From assembly GCA_013396995.1 (NCBI GenBank), contig VWZP01008288.1:128857-192856 (forward strand): a stretch of DNA of 64,000 nt. Reading direction: 5' to 3'. Position numbers and translations under genes: made by a program. Position 1 is the stretch's first letter. The number at the start of each line of letters is the position of its first letter. Under the pieces are notes generated by a model, which did no database searches, was not told where the DNA came from, and saw nothing but the letters and a program-made list of their open reading frames with translations. Below are positions 24,101 to 36,100 of this stretch, piece after piece. The stretch is from Dicaeum eximium. Lineage: Eukaryota; Chordata; Aves; Passeriformes; Dicaeidae.

Positions 24101-27100
24101 CAGCTTCTCTTTGGGAGGGAGACTGGTTGGATGAGACTGATGGCTGAATAAGGTGTGTGGTCTCCCTTAGGGGAGGAGGAACTCTGTCATATTTCATTGC
24201 TAGGCTGATTTCCCTCCTTGTGCTGAGCACTACTTAAATACCCTATGAAGGATCTAAAAACTGAAGAAAGCGAAGGGCTAAGTCAGTCATGATGCACACA
24301 GAAGTTTTTTTGTGATTTTGCTTAGGAGGAGAAATCGGGTAAAGGAAGGGCAGGCCTGGGTGATGGGAAAAGAAACAAGAGGAAAACCAGGAGGAATATT
24401 CCTATATTCTGGCAGTGTTGTTTGCCAGTTTTATACATCCTTCAGCAGAATCATGAGCAAACAGCAGCAACAGGAGCTAGGGGTGATGATTGCAGAGCAG
24501 GGGGGACCCTACACACAGAGAAGAGCTGATGCTCATTTGTTATCAGAGTGGCCAACGTGTCTCCTGAATGCTGTCACTGAGAAGAACAAATTTCAATTTG
24601 TGAGTAGGTAATCTCTACTTTGATTTAATTAAGACTCAGCAGTATTCTCCTGTTTTTTCTGGCAAAATTTGGCTAGCCTGAGAATTAGCCAGCACATCCT
24701 TTGGTATGGCCAGAAAAGTATGAAAAAGGCAAACACAGATGGAAAATAGAAAGAAGAGAAGGACATTGAAATGAGGAGGAGTAGAAAAGTAAGGGAATGG
24801 AGTACATCTTAGGACAAGTGCATTTTAAATATGTTCCAACTAGGTCAACTACAAATTGTCATTTTGACCAGGAGACTGCTGGGTGAGATTACTTGTCTGG
24901 AATTATCTGGAAATATAATAACATATCCTGTATAATAACATCCTCTAACCTCAGTGTGAATGACCACTTGGCTCTTCCCTGCCCCAATACTCCTCACCAA
25001 AGCCCTCAGGGCCCAGGGACACCTTCATGTGCTGCAGTCTCTCCCTCCCCAGTGGGTTTGGCTGCCCAAGAGGCACCAGTCAGGTCAGCACTAGTACAGG
25101 GCAGCACTTGCCTTGGCCAGGGCTGTGGGAATCATCCATGGAACAGAACAAAGGTGCACACCCTTGCCTTTGCTCCTTGGACCTGTGCCTAGGCTTGTGC
25201 CTTGCTATCTTGACCCAGACCTTGCCTCCCTTACCTGGTGCCCTGCCTCAGCTGGTCAGACCTGCCTCATGGCTGGGGGCTTGCCTGGCAGCCTGGGCTC
25301 TTGGGTCACCCTGGGAACCATCACTGAACCTGCTCTGCTGCTCTTGCTGGGGCTTGGTGGCCCTGCAGCCTTGGTGCAGCCCTGCATGCCTCGCTGCAGC
25401 CCAGCTCCCACCCCGCACCCCACCCTGGGTGCTCCCAGCCAGTCTGTCCCTGAGAAACTCTGCTGTCCATCGAGGAGGGTTTGTGTTTGGTGTGTGTGCT
25501 GAGAGCTCTGGAGCCCCTGGGAAGTTGTTGTAGGCCCTGCAAAGTGCCTGCTGACTGAGCTCCTTGCTGGGGAAGGATCAATTGCACTTCCAGGAGGGGA
25601 GAACAGTACAGGTGGTGTTTCTACCTTCAGTATTAAAAGCAACCTCTACTTTCACTGTCAGCCTAGAGGTTTCTGGAAACCACAGGAGCAGAAGATCAAG
25701 CTCTATCAAAGACCTGATAGGCTGCACAGAGCTGGTTGTCTGTTTCCTGTTTTGACTAACAAATAAGAAAAATTGAAAACACTTTGTAGATGTTGATTCC
25801 CACGGCTTGAAACAACGGGTCACCAGTGGCTGAGCTTTCCTTTGCCTTTCCCTTTCAGGAAACTCCTAGTTGGTGTTCAGTGCATGAGTCTTGCCCTGGT
25901 CCTCCTCCAGGATGCAGGAAAACAATGTGCAATACAAGGGCTAATTTGTGGTTGCTAAAACTGTTAAAGAGAGTGGAAAATCTGCTGCTAGCAGTCTTGC
26001 TCACCCAGGTGGACTGGAGAGCTGGCAGCCCTCTGGAAGGTGGCGACAGGCTCTTGGTGCTGAGCACCTGCATGGTTGGACAAAGAGGCAAGAGGTTAAA
26101 TAGGTGCCAGTGGATGCCAGTGGGCAAGGAGACAGAAGCATCACCACAAGGGATGCAGTGCCCCAAATTGTCTTTCTGCACGTTTTCTAAACACACAGAA
26201 AAGGAAGATGGAAACTATGAGTTAATTTAAAAGGGCTGAAAGAGGCTGGCTAAAAAGTTTACGTGTAGTAGGTGCTGCACAGTGCAGCTATTAGCTGGTC
26301 CCCTGGAACAGCTGGTAGTGGGTCCTGGGATGCTGACCCTGCTTAGGGCCTGTGAACTGGCTCAGGCCTTAGTCCTGCAAACTTACACAGACACAATGTT
26401 CACCTCTCATTTTGCAACAGCAAATGTTATAAAAGACTCCTATAAATGATTTTAGACTACTGTTTTGAGAACAATTCCATGTTTAATCAATCTTGTTTAC
26501 TTTTTTCCTTAAAAGTTACACTACTGTCACGCAATGACCACTGCGATTGATATCTTCTCTCCCTGCAGCCTGCTATGAACATGGTTAGGAGAGAAAAACA
26601 GTGTACTACTGCATGACTTGGTAGAAGTAAGTGGTAAAAATATCTGTGGGGAGGAAATAGAGGGTTATAATGCCTTTACCTGTATTGTGTCGTAAAATAT
26701 TCCTATTACTTGCAGAGGTGGAAGTGCCCCTGAATGCTTTGAAAATATTGTATCGGTTAGCACATGGAACTTAAACACAAGGTTTTCTAGTATTTGAGCA
26801 GTACAAATCTACTGGTTGTTGTTAAATTAAAACATACCTGTATTCTGTCCTCTTCCTTGTGCAGCCTGAACCTGTCCTACGTAGATATCAAAGTGGAAAA
26901 GTGTGATTTATTACACCATGTTTGATTCAGTAGTACTGCTGCCTAGCCTTTTCACTTTATAGCTGTCAGAATTAATGGTTCATATATAGAGTTGTCATTA
27001 ATAGACTTCCTTAGATGTTAACTATGTATTTTGAACCTGCTTTAAAAAGGATTGTCTTGCACTATCTGTCATACAGATTAGCCTTGTTAACATTCCCTTC

Positions 27101-30100
27101 AGTTATGGATATTACTTCTACAGGTCTCTGGTCTGCATTTAAAAGATCTGCAGTTATGTGATTTGCTTTCCTTTGTCCTTTTCTTTCTCTCACTCACACT
27201 GGTGATCTGTGTTTGCCTCTATTTCAGTACCATCCAATTGTCCTGGTTGTGTGAGGAAGGTTTTAACCCCAACCCAAAAACAACCTCCCAGACCAGATAC
27301 TACCCTTTCTGTTGAGATTAGGTGGATATGAGCAAGCAGGCAGACTGTAAGTAATGAGACAATGGAAAAATAATGCGGGAGAATTCATGTGTCTCACATG
27401 TCTTCTACACAAAGGCTTTTTTAAAAGGTGATTGGGTTATTAAATTGCCATTGTTCAAAAATACTAAAGGCTCAAAGCATTTGCAGATGAAAACCATGTC
27501 TTTAATCATGCCCTTCATTTCATTAATTATTCTTAAGAAGCCTGTTAACAAACTTATCCTTTAACAAGCCTTTATTAATTAGTTTTCCCAGAAAGATTAA
27601 TTAGAAAGCCTGGTGAAATCAGTGGGAATGTTCTACCAGACTCTGTGAACACTGGACAGGGGCCTGGGAAGTTATTTTATCAATAAGATGTCATCAATGA
27701 GACCATTTTGAATGGTTGTCTCAGAAAACAGGAATTGCTGCTCCTTGGGAGCTTGACATTGCAATATTAGGTGACAGTAAGTAGCTTGTGTTTGACCCAA
27801 ACTTGAACCTTCCAGGCCACTAGAAGCCCTTTGATGAAATTTCTAGGAGCTGTCCCCTGAGAGACCTTGTAAACTCCAGATGCCAAAGAGATGTTTATGG
27901 AAGTAACAGGCTCATCTGCCAAAACTGGCAAGGCTTTTAAACTCTAAGCTTGTAAGGCTCCAGATGGACCACAGCTATACCAGGCTGAGCATTCAGATTT
28001 CGTGGGGAAAAATCTGTGTGTGCAGCAGTCAGTGTTGTATGGGATTGTGCATGGCAGGCTTTACACACAGGAGATCAGTGTGTGCCAAAGTGGTGGTAGA
28101 AAATTAACTCTGAGTCTCAGAGCTGCCCTTGTTTCATGTTTGCCATGACTGAGCCCCAGTGCATATCTAACACTCTTTACAAGGTCAGTGGAAACAGAGT
28201 ACAAGAGGGTAAAACAGAGATTACCTCAGTATCCAGGTATTTTATGCCTCTTTTAAATTTTAATTTGATGTTAGCAATGTGGATTTCTCTCTATGCACCT
28301 TTTGACTCTGCTGGGCCACGAAGCTGCTCCCTCTTCCTGTACCTTCCAAAGCACATTACTTCCATCCCTGCATTAAGCTGCTTTCTGCCATGCTTTTGTT
28401 GGCTGGGGCAAACATGGTGGTGGTAGCGGAGGAAAAGCACTTGGAATTGCACTTCCAGGTTGCAAGTCTTGTTCTTCCTTCAAATCTTGAGCAGGGAGGC
28501 ATGGAGGCAGGAAATGATGGGAACAGCAGTTTACATGCAGTTTAGATGGTGTGTAAACACCAAGAACTGATTTGAGAAGAAAAGGAGCTACTCTGTGCAC
28601 AAAAGGTGCCTGGTCATCTGCAACTTGGTCAGCACCCTTGACGGGTTAAGTAGTCAGGGATAACTTGGGCAGAAAGGCAGTATCCAAAAATAAACACCAG
28701 CTGCTCTCCCTGGTGCCAGGATGGAATGTTTGTCCAGTGCTTCCTGAAGGCATGAGCCCTTCTGATCTTCCTGCTGGAGAAGAGCTTTCAATGCCCTCTC
28801 TAGCACTTACACTACCACTGTCTCATGTCCTTTCAGTACTTTTCTGTTTACTGCCCTATTAAGTAACCCATTAATACTGCCCTATTAAGTAACCCCAGCT
28901 GGGGATGAAATCTGTGTAGTGTACCATGGTAGGCAGTCCCCAGCTCAGAGCCCCTGTTTGAAAATAGATGCAACCATTGAACCCATCTGGACACAGAGGG
29001 CAGGAGAGCACCTCACCTGACAATGCCCAGGGAATTGCTGCCTGACACTTGGCTGCCAGCACAGTGCTTCAACGTGGCACCAAGGATCATTACATGATTT
29101 ATGACTCCAGTGTTCACAGAAGCATGGGATTTAGACCCAGGCCTCATCTAGGGTCCACGCTGCTGTGCAAGAGAGGATTGCTTGAAGAGCTGGGATGGGA
29201 GCGAGCAAGTGAGCCTGTGGCCCTTGGGAGTGTGCTGGTTAACTGCTGCTGGACAGAGGCAGAAGCCTTCGTAGGGCAGGCAGGAGCCAGCTGTCATATG
29301 GCACACAAGTTGCATTAGTGTTTTTTCATTCAGCAGTTTTGGTGCATCAAGTCTTTGAAGCAGGGGTCTGGCAATGGAGCAGAGTCTCCATTATTTTTTT
29401 ATATTTACTCTATCTTTGCAAGCAGAAGACAAAGAGGAAAGAACAGCAAGAGCTCGGGCAGCAGTTTTGCCCCTGCTCTCATGCTCTAATTTGCAAGTCC
29501 TGCTTTTCTTTTGCTCCTGTGAACTATTTTCAGTAGCAGTGGCTGGAAACGGAAGCAGTGTGTTCATTCTGACTGTGCTCTGTTTCATACCTCTTTACTT
29601 TTGAGGTGTCTTTTGCAGGCAAACTACCAATGCACTGTGAGTCTCTGTGAGCCAGGATGGACAGGAGAACATTTGATTCTGTTCAGTCAAGCCAAATTCT
29701 GGATAAGACCAACAACCAGAAACTCTGGCCTCAATAATAGCAGTGGGTCCTAAAGGCTCTTCAGACAGAGAAAACTGCCTTATGTATGGTCATGACATCA
29801 ATTCTGTATCTGTACTTTCTGTATTTTTTAATTTATCCCACTCTTCTCTTTTGGCATCAAGAAGGGGTCAGGGGAATTCAGGAATATCAGGTACTGACGT
29901 GCTGGACATAATCCTAGAAATGTAGTCTGTGAAATCAGAAGTGGGTCTCTACCACTCTGGCTCACAATAACCTGTTCTTAGCTCTGATCACTTTAATATT
30001 TTGGAAATTAATTTATGCTTAGAACTTCAGAAAAGAAAATTGTGAAGAAAGATGGATCCAAATTACAACTAGGTGACCACTGAAAGCATTGGAAAACTTG

Positions 30101-33100
30101 AGAAGTTTTTGTTTTGAGGTCCTTGGTTGTTTTTTTTTGTTTTGTTTTCTTTGGGGTTTGTTTTCAAATTTTTGACTAAATGACTTGTCTTATTAAAGCA
30201 AATACAACCTTCCCACTGATTTCAGTGTTGCCAAAGCTTTAGTCTCAACATGCATCTCTTCCTGACTGGGGAACCTCAAACAGGGTCTCCTAACTGCTGT
30301 AAAGACAGTAAAAGCCTCCTCTGTACTCAGCTGTGGGAATAGGAAATAGAAAAGAAAGCAACAAGCAGAACCAAGTTAACAGGCATTAGGTACTGAATGA
30401 TGCAGATTTCCACAGAATTTAAACCCTATTGAATCGTGTGGTCACTTCTGTAAATCCTGCCATGCACATACCTCCCTGCACATTTGACTTGATAAGATTA
30501 ACCCCTCCAGCCCCTGCCTTTATTCTGCACTCACAAGTAAATTTTACTTAATTGTGCTTCCCCTCAAGACCTGAATTACCCAAAAGATACTTGCTTGCCC
30601 TGCCATGTTCTTGGCTGTGAATTACTTGGCAGTGGGGAGGACTGCAGTAATGTATGTGAGAGGAAAGCTGAGTTGAAAGCACTCAGAAATAGCTATGGAG
30701 CATGAAAGCTAATGATAGCCCAGCTCCCTTTTCACTCAAAAGCAATCATATCCCAATGCTCAGAAACTTTCAAACAGTTGAAAATATTTTCCTTTTCTTG
30801 ACTGCACAGCTGAGCAATTGCACAGTGTTTGGAAAAACACCTCCATATACTTGCATTGCAGGCTGTGGGCTGGATTGGGAGCAGGCTCCTGGACGGAGAC
30901 GCAGAGCTCTGAGCAGCCGCCATTCTGCTCTCAATAACAAGTGGCAAGCCAGGAATAACACCACATGTATGCCAGGCTCAGAACCACAGCCTGAGATTTT
31001 TGAGAGAAGAGTGCTTTAACGTATGTCAGCATTTCAGAGCATTCAGCCCCAAGCTTAGCTGGCTTTGCAGCCCTCTGCATCGTGTGTTTTACAACTAAAT
31101 CAAGTCTTCCTTTGAAAGAGTATGACAGAAGGAAGTAATAGGAAAACGTGAATCAAACAGCAAAATGTTTGTCTCAAGTTTTGCAAAACCCAGCTTTTGT
31201 CACAGCTGAAATGGGCAGATACTCACTAGAAAGGCTTCCTCAGAACTGTGGGTGATCAGCATCTTTGATATTCAGGCCAAGCGTCTGTTTTTCAGTTTAA
31301 ATCCAGACTTGGATTCATTCATTGAGATTGCTGAGGCTTGAAAGGTTATTGAATCATTGCTGCCCTAAAATACACTGTGCTGCATGCCTTGTGGCATTCT
31401 TACTTCACCATACTTACTTGCTGCTGCAGCTACCACAGATGCATACGCTGGGTGGACACTGCTAGAACCTAAAAATAAGAGATTTTAATTTTCAGCTATT
31501 GAAGCAAACCTCCACAATTCTAATGAATAATAATAAATGAAGAAGGAAAGTTTAAGGAAAATCAGGAGTGCAAAAAAAGATGAGAATTCCTTCACAGTTT
31601 TTTAATCTTTAAAATTGGAAAACTGTTACAAAAAATATATTACAACTTTAATCTATTGAAAGTTATCACAAAATTAATTCTGAAATGAGTCTTCTCCTGT
31701 CTGTTGAGCTCTCAGTCTAGACACGAGAATCAAATAACTATTTGTTGACTTCTATACCTGAAAATCATCGCAGCATTTGGGGATGGAGAGCTCTCACATG
31801 AATTTGTCTGCTGGACTTACATTTTTTCTTCCACTCCTAGTATTTTTACATTGAATTACTGAACTCATGATCCTCTAAATCATGGCATATCCAGCTATAT
31901 ATCTTGTTCCTTAAATTTTAGGAAAGCTGTCAGTCTGGAGGAAAGCATTGCAAACATCCATGTTACTGACCCATATCTCTGACCCTGTGCAGTCCAAGTC
32001 TAGCCTTGGCTGGAGCTGCTGTGGTTCTGGTTGCTGCAGGTGTTGTGGTTGGCTGTGGCACTGTGGTGGAAGGATCTGTCGTCGTGGTCGTCGGTGTGGG
32101 GGTTGTGGTGGCCATTGGTGTGGCTGGGGCCGGCACTGGAGTTGTCTGATGCTCTTTGCGGACTGTGTCCCCTGTAGGAATATTGACACGTCACTGTGGC
32201 TGCATGTGTGACATGTATGGAAGCATCAGCAGCAGCACTCAACATTTAAGGCAACCTAGAAACTGGCATTCTCCTCATCTGTGGAGCCATTAGTGCCTTC
32301 ATTGTGATGTGTAGTGCAGGTGCCTGCACGGTGCTCTGCTCTCAGAGGATGTTGACAGCAGCCTGTTGCAGCATTAATGTTCCCCCTACACTTTCTGCTT
32401 TGGCCAGGAACACTTACCAAATGACAGATGTCTCAGACCTATGAAATTATTCTACCAGCCAGTTGCAGATTCTGTTTTGGCATCGTCTTTTCTCAGTGTA
32501 ATTAAGCTCTTAGAAGGTCCATATAAATGAAAATCAGCTGGCATCTGGTGGTAAAGATGGCCAATCTGAGTCATAGACCAGAAAAAAATTGCAGCGCTGA
32601 AATGTTTTTGACAGAAAAACAACTTTCAGATAAAGATGATTTGGGGGAGTGGGTCAGAGCCAGAGCAGGGAGCGTCAGGGCTTTGGCTGAGGGGAGTGGG
32701 GGAGAGCACCACCTGGAAGGTGCCAATCTCATCTAAGCTTGACTCATCTCACAGTTGCTACTACTTTTAAAATGTATCATCTGTTGTAAGAACAGTGACA
32801 ATTCTAGTTGCAAAATATACATCCTAAATATCCTTTTAAAAAATTGTCAACATGCTTAGGTTCTTCCAAGTCATTTTTTCAAAAAAGGTTCTTCACTGTT
32901 ATCTTTTCCATCTAGCTACAAAAAACAGCCCTAAAATATATTCCATGTTAACCTTGGTCTTGTTCCTTTCCTCCCTGCCGATAGCCCTGGGGATGGCCTG
33001 ACACACTGTCTACATTGAAAGGGAATGGTGCACACTCTGTTTGCTGCTGCACAACACAAGCTTGTATTTTATTGCTATTTCTGGATGTTCTCCTTTTGGA

Positions 33101-36100
33101 AGGCATCGTTGTGAAACTGTCTGGAGGATTAATTTTCACCTAACGCTAGCCAGTGAAAAACTCAGATCTCAGACAGTTTTAATGGAATAATGCTGAAAGA
33201 GGGCTCAGAAGAAAAACAAAACAACTCAGCTGAAAAAATCAGCATGAATGGCTCTTTTTGGGCTGAACAGTGCACTGCTCCATGAAACTGTGCTAAAAGA
33301 AAGAAAACAGAGGGCACAGTGAGTCTTCCCTGTGATCCTGTGCTGCTGGCATAGGGAAGAGGCACACTGGCCAGCTTTATACCCCAGTCTGTGAGGAGCA
33401 AGGAAGCTGGAAGCTAACAGCATTAGCAGAAAACCTGAGGAAGCAGCATAGTAAGAGCAGAGAAAAGCTGTTGCCTTGGTGCATGTTGGCTGGGTTTCTC
33501 ATGGATCCTTTAACACTGAGTAGCTTTTCCCAGTGCTCCTGCGGGCAGGGTACCCATCTCTTTCACAGGATCTTCAAAGGGTTTGCAGGGCATGTGGCCT
33601 GCATAGGAGATTGCCAGGAACCATAAGGCAAGATTTTCAAGTTCACAAAACCTGAACTCATCCAAAGCACAAGCAGAAATTAAACTCTGTGGGTGCCCTC
33701 TTCTCTGAATTAGCAGAAGTCCTTCGAGCACCATTGCAGTTTGGTTTGGTGGGAAAGGGGCTGTGGAGAGGAGGTTGGATGGGGGAGGTAAAGCTGTCTG
33801 TGTAACCAATGTCAAAATGCTTCCTATAAGCACCTGCAGGCAGATTAGGTGGGTTGGATACTGTAAAGAGCACCAAGATCCCCAACCCTTACCTTGGTCT
33901 GATGGTTTTTCTGATGTGTTAGCGGTGTCTGCACTCTTCGTACCTTTTAGATCTTGCTCTGGTTTTTTAGGCTCTGAAGCAAAATTGAGCACATTAGAAA
34001 AGGCAGCTCTGTAAGAAAATAATTTCAAGTCTCGCATTTAGAGATTACCAGTCCCTGAAGGAAGGCATCCTGTCACATGCTATCAGGTAGGTCTGGCAGT
34101 CCAATCAGAGCTTTATCACCTACTCAGAAAAAGTGATGACTGGGCAGTAGCCACCCTCTATCTTTCATGCCAGTCTTAGGCTCTTAGGCATTTTTACAGG
34201 CCAAAAGCTCCTGCCAGTATCAATAGGATTTCTGAAGTGAGTAAGAAGTATGGGGGTTTGCCACCAATAAGCTAATACTCATAAGATTTAATGCATCTTA
34301 TCATCTTATTTTTTTTCTGAGCAGTAGCATGTTCTGAGAACGAGGGTCATGATGTGTGTATGTTGTTTGGGAAATATTTGCTAATGTGCAATCTTTCAGT
34401 CACTGATTCATGTCCAGAAATATTTCTTTCTTGCCTGACATTTTGAGATAATTGTGGGGCCAAATCCTGAATGCCATGGACTGGCTTGGAAGGAAAAGGG
34501 AGATTTTTTGTGGTGGTTGTTTTTTTTGGTTTTTTGTTTTTTTTTTTTTTTTTTTATTTCTAAGACACAGAGACATCAACATACTTGGAATACTTATTAT
34601 AGTTTATTTACTGCTACCTCACAAAATAATCTGCTTCTGCTTTTTTATTTGACTGAGTACTGGAGGATTTTCTTCTTCCCTTTTTTCTTTTTTTTTTTTA
34701 TTCTCTAGCTCTTTTGGCAGCATCAAACTGTTTGAGAATTTACTGCAGTGTTAATGTTTTCCTAAAATTTTGTACTGTTTTTTCTAAACATCTTTTAATA
34801 GTTTTGAGCAGCTGTGAAGAGTTACAATTTTGGGAAGGCTTTCCTTGCCGTGCCCAGCATTTGAGAAGCACTGTAACCACCAGGGGCATTTAAAGAAATG
34901 TCAGGCACTATGAATCTCTGGCATCTCTGGGATGAGGACTAAAATTGCATCTATGACAGCTGATCAGGTATGAAGCAGGATGTTTTTGTTAATCTGACAG
35001 CAGTGAGTGTAATACTCAAAGGACTGCTTTTGCCTCCTGCAGATGATGGATTTAAGTATCAAAGTGAACACTGCAGTCTCTAATTGAAATTAGAAGAAAA
35101 AGGTAGCTTTTTTTAATATTAAAAAAGTAAATTCTCTTTCACGATAAGGAAATTCTCTTTCACAAGATGGCCCTGGCTGCATATTACAGAGATTTTTATC
35201 TTAAAGACAAGCTGTTTCTAAGAGAGAACAGCTGAGATGGCTGAGTTGAGGTAGCAGATGTAAGGAGGGCTGATAGGGCCAAGTAGGACTCGAGGAGGAT
35301 AAATGGTGACCATTGGATCTCTCTGCTACCTGTGGGACAAGGCTGGGCAAAATCAGGGAGTGACATTGGGTTTGATGTAGTAGTTCCTTGCTCCTCTGAT
35401 AATCCTGGGCTTTCTTTGTATGAACGCACTGTCTTTGTTGTTAGGATCCTGGCATTTTCATTCACACTATTTGATTCAAGAACAAAGTGAAGACTTGTGT
35501 CTTTGGTTTGCTGCAGGAACAAGCTCCTGGTACTTTGTTTGTACAACAGAACCCTGACTGATGGTGCTCCCCATTTCTACACTGATTCTTATATTGTGTG
35601 GCTTTTGGCACCAGTGGAAGACACCATTGCTTACAGCCTGCTGAGCTCAATACTGGCTGTGATGGTCTGCTGTGAAATGTTTGGGCTGATATTTCAGTAT
35701 GGCTACACTTGGCAATGATGAGCTGTGATTTAATGAACATTTCTCAGAAAAAGTCAAGGTTCCTAAAGTATTGCCCTCCTTTCTAGCAGAGCATAATATT
35801 TGGGTCAAGTAATTTCTGCATATATGGTCAAGAAATATACAAATCTGTACTTATTTGATTGTAAATGCAAAGGTATTACAAATTAAAGGCATGGAGTTGA
35901 GCGACATGTATTTGGGTCTGAAGAACTACAGCTTTGAGATTTAAATTTACTTTTGTTTAAGTGAAAATATAAGGATGGAGGGCAATGAAGCTGGTGAAGG
36001 GGCTGGAGCACAAATCTTGTGAGGAGCAGCTGAGGGAACTGAGTTGTTCTAGCCTGAAAAAAACTCCCCAAGGTTCAGAGGAGACTTAATGGCTCTCTAC

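Larger units (their letters stand above)
23332..26837 (-). other. VIT intron 9
   Basis: About 3.5 kb, GT-AG. It holds two related blocks of about 75-80 bp (23890-23965 and 25668-25742, listed separately) and a GC-rich CCTTGCCT-type stretch at about 24980-25520 with open but motif-free frames. Confidence 0.82.

Noticed and set aside
25027..25642. Open frames up to 168 codons on both strands
   Set aside because: GC-rich low-complexity stretch inside VIT intron 9, with several overlapping frames, no motifs and no convincing splice structure.
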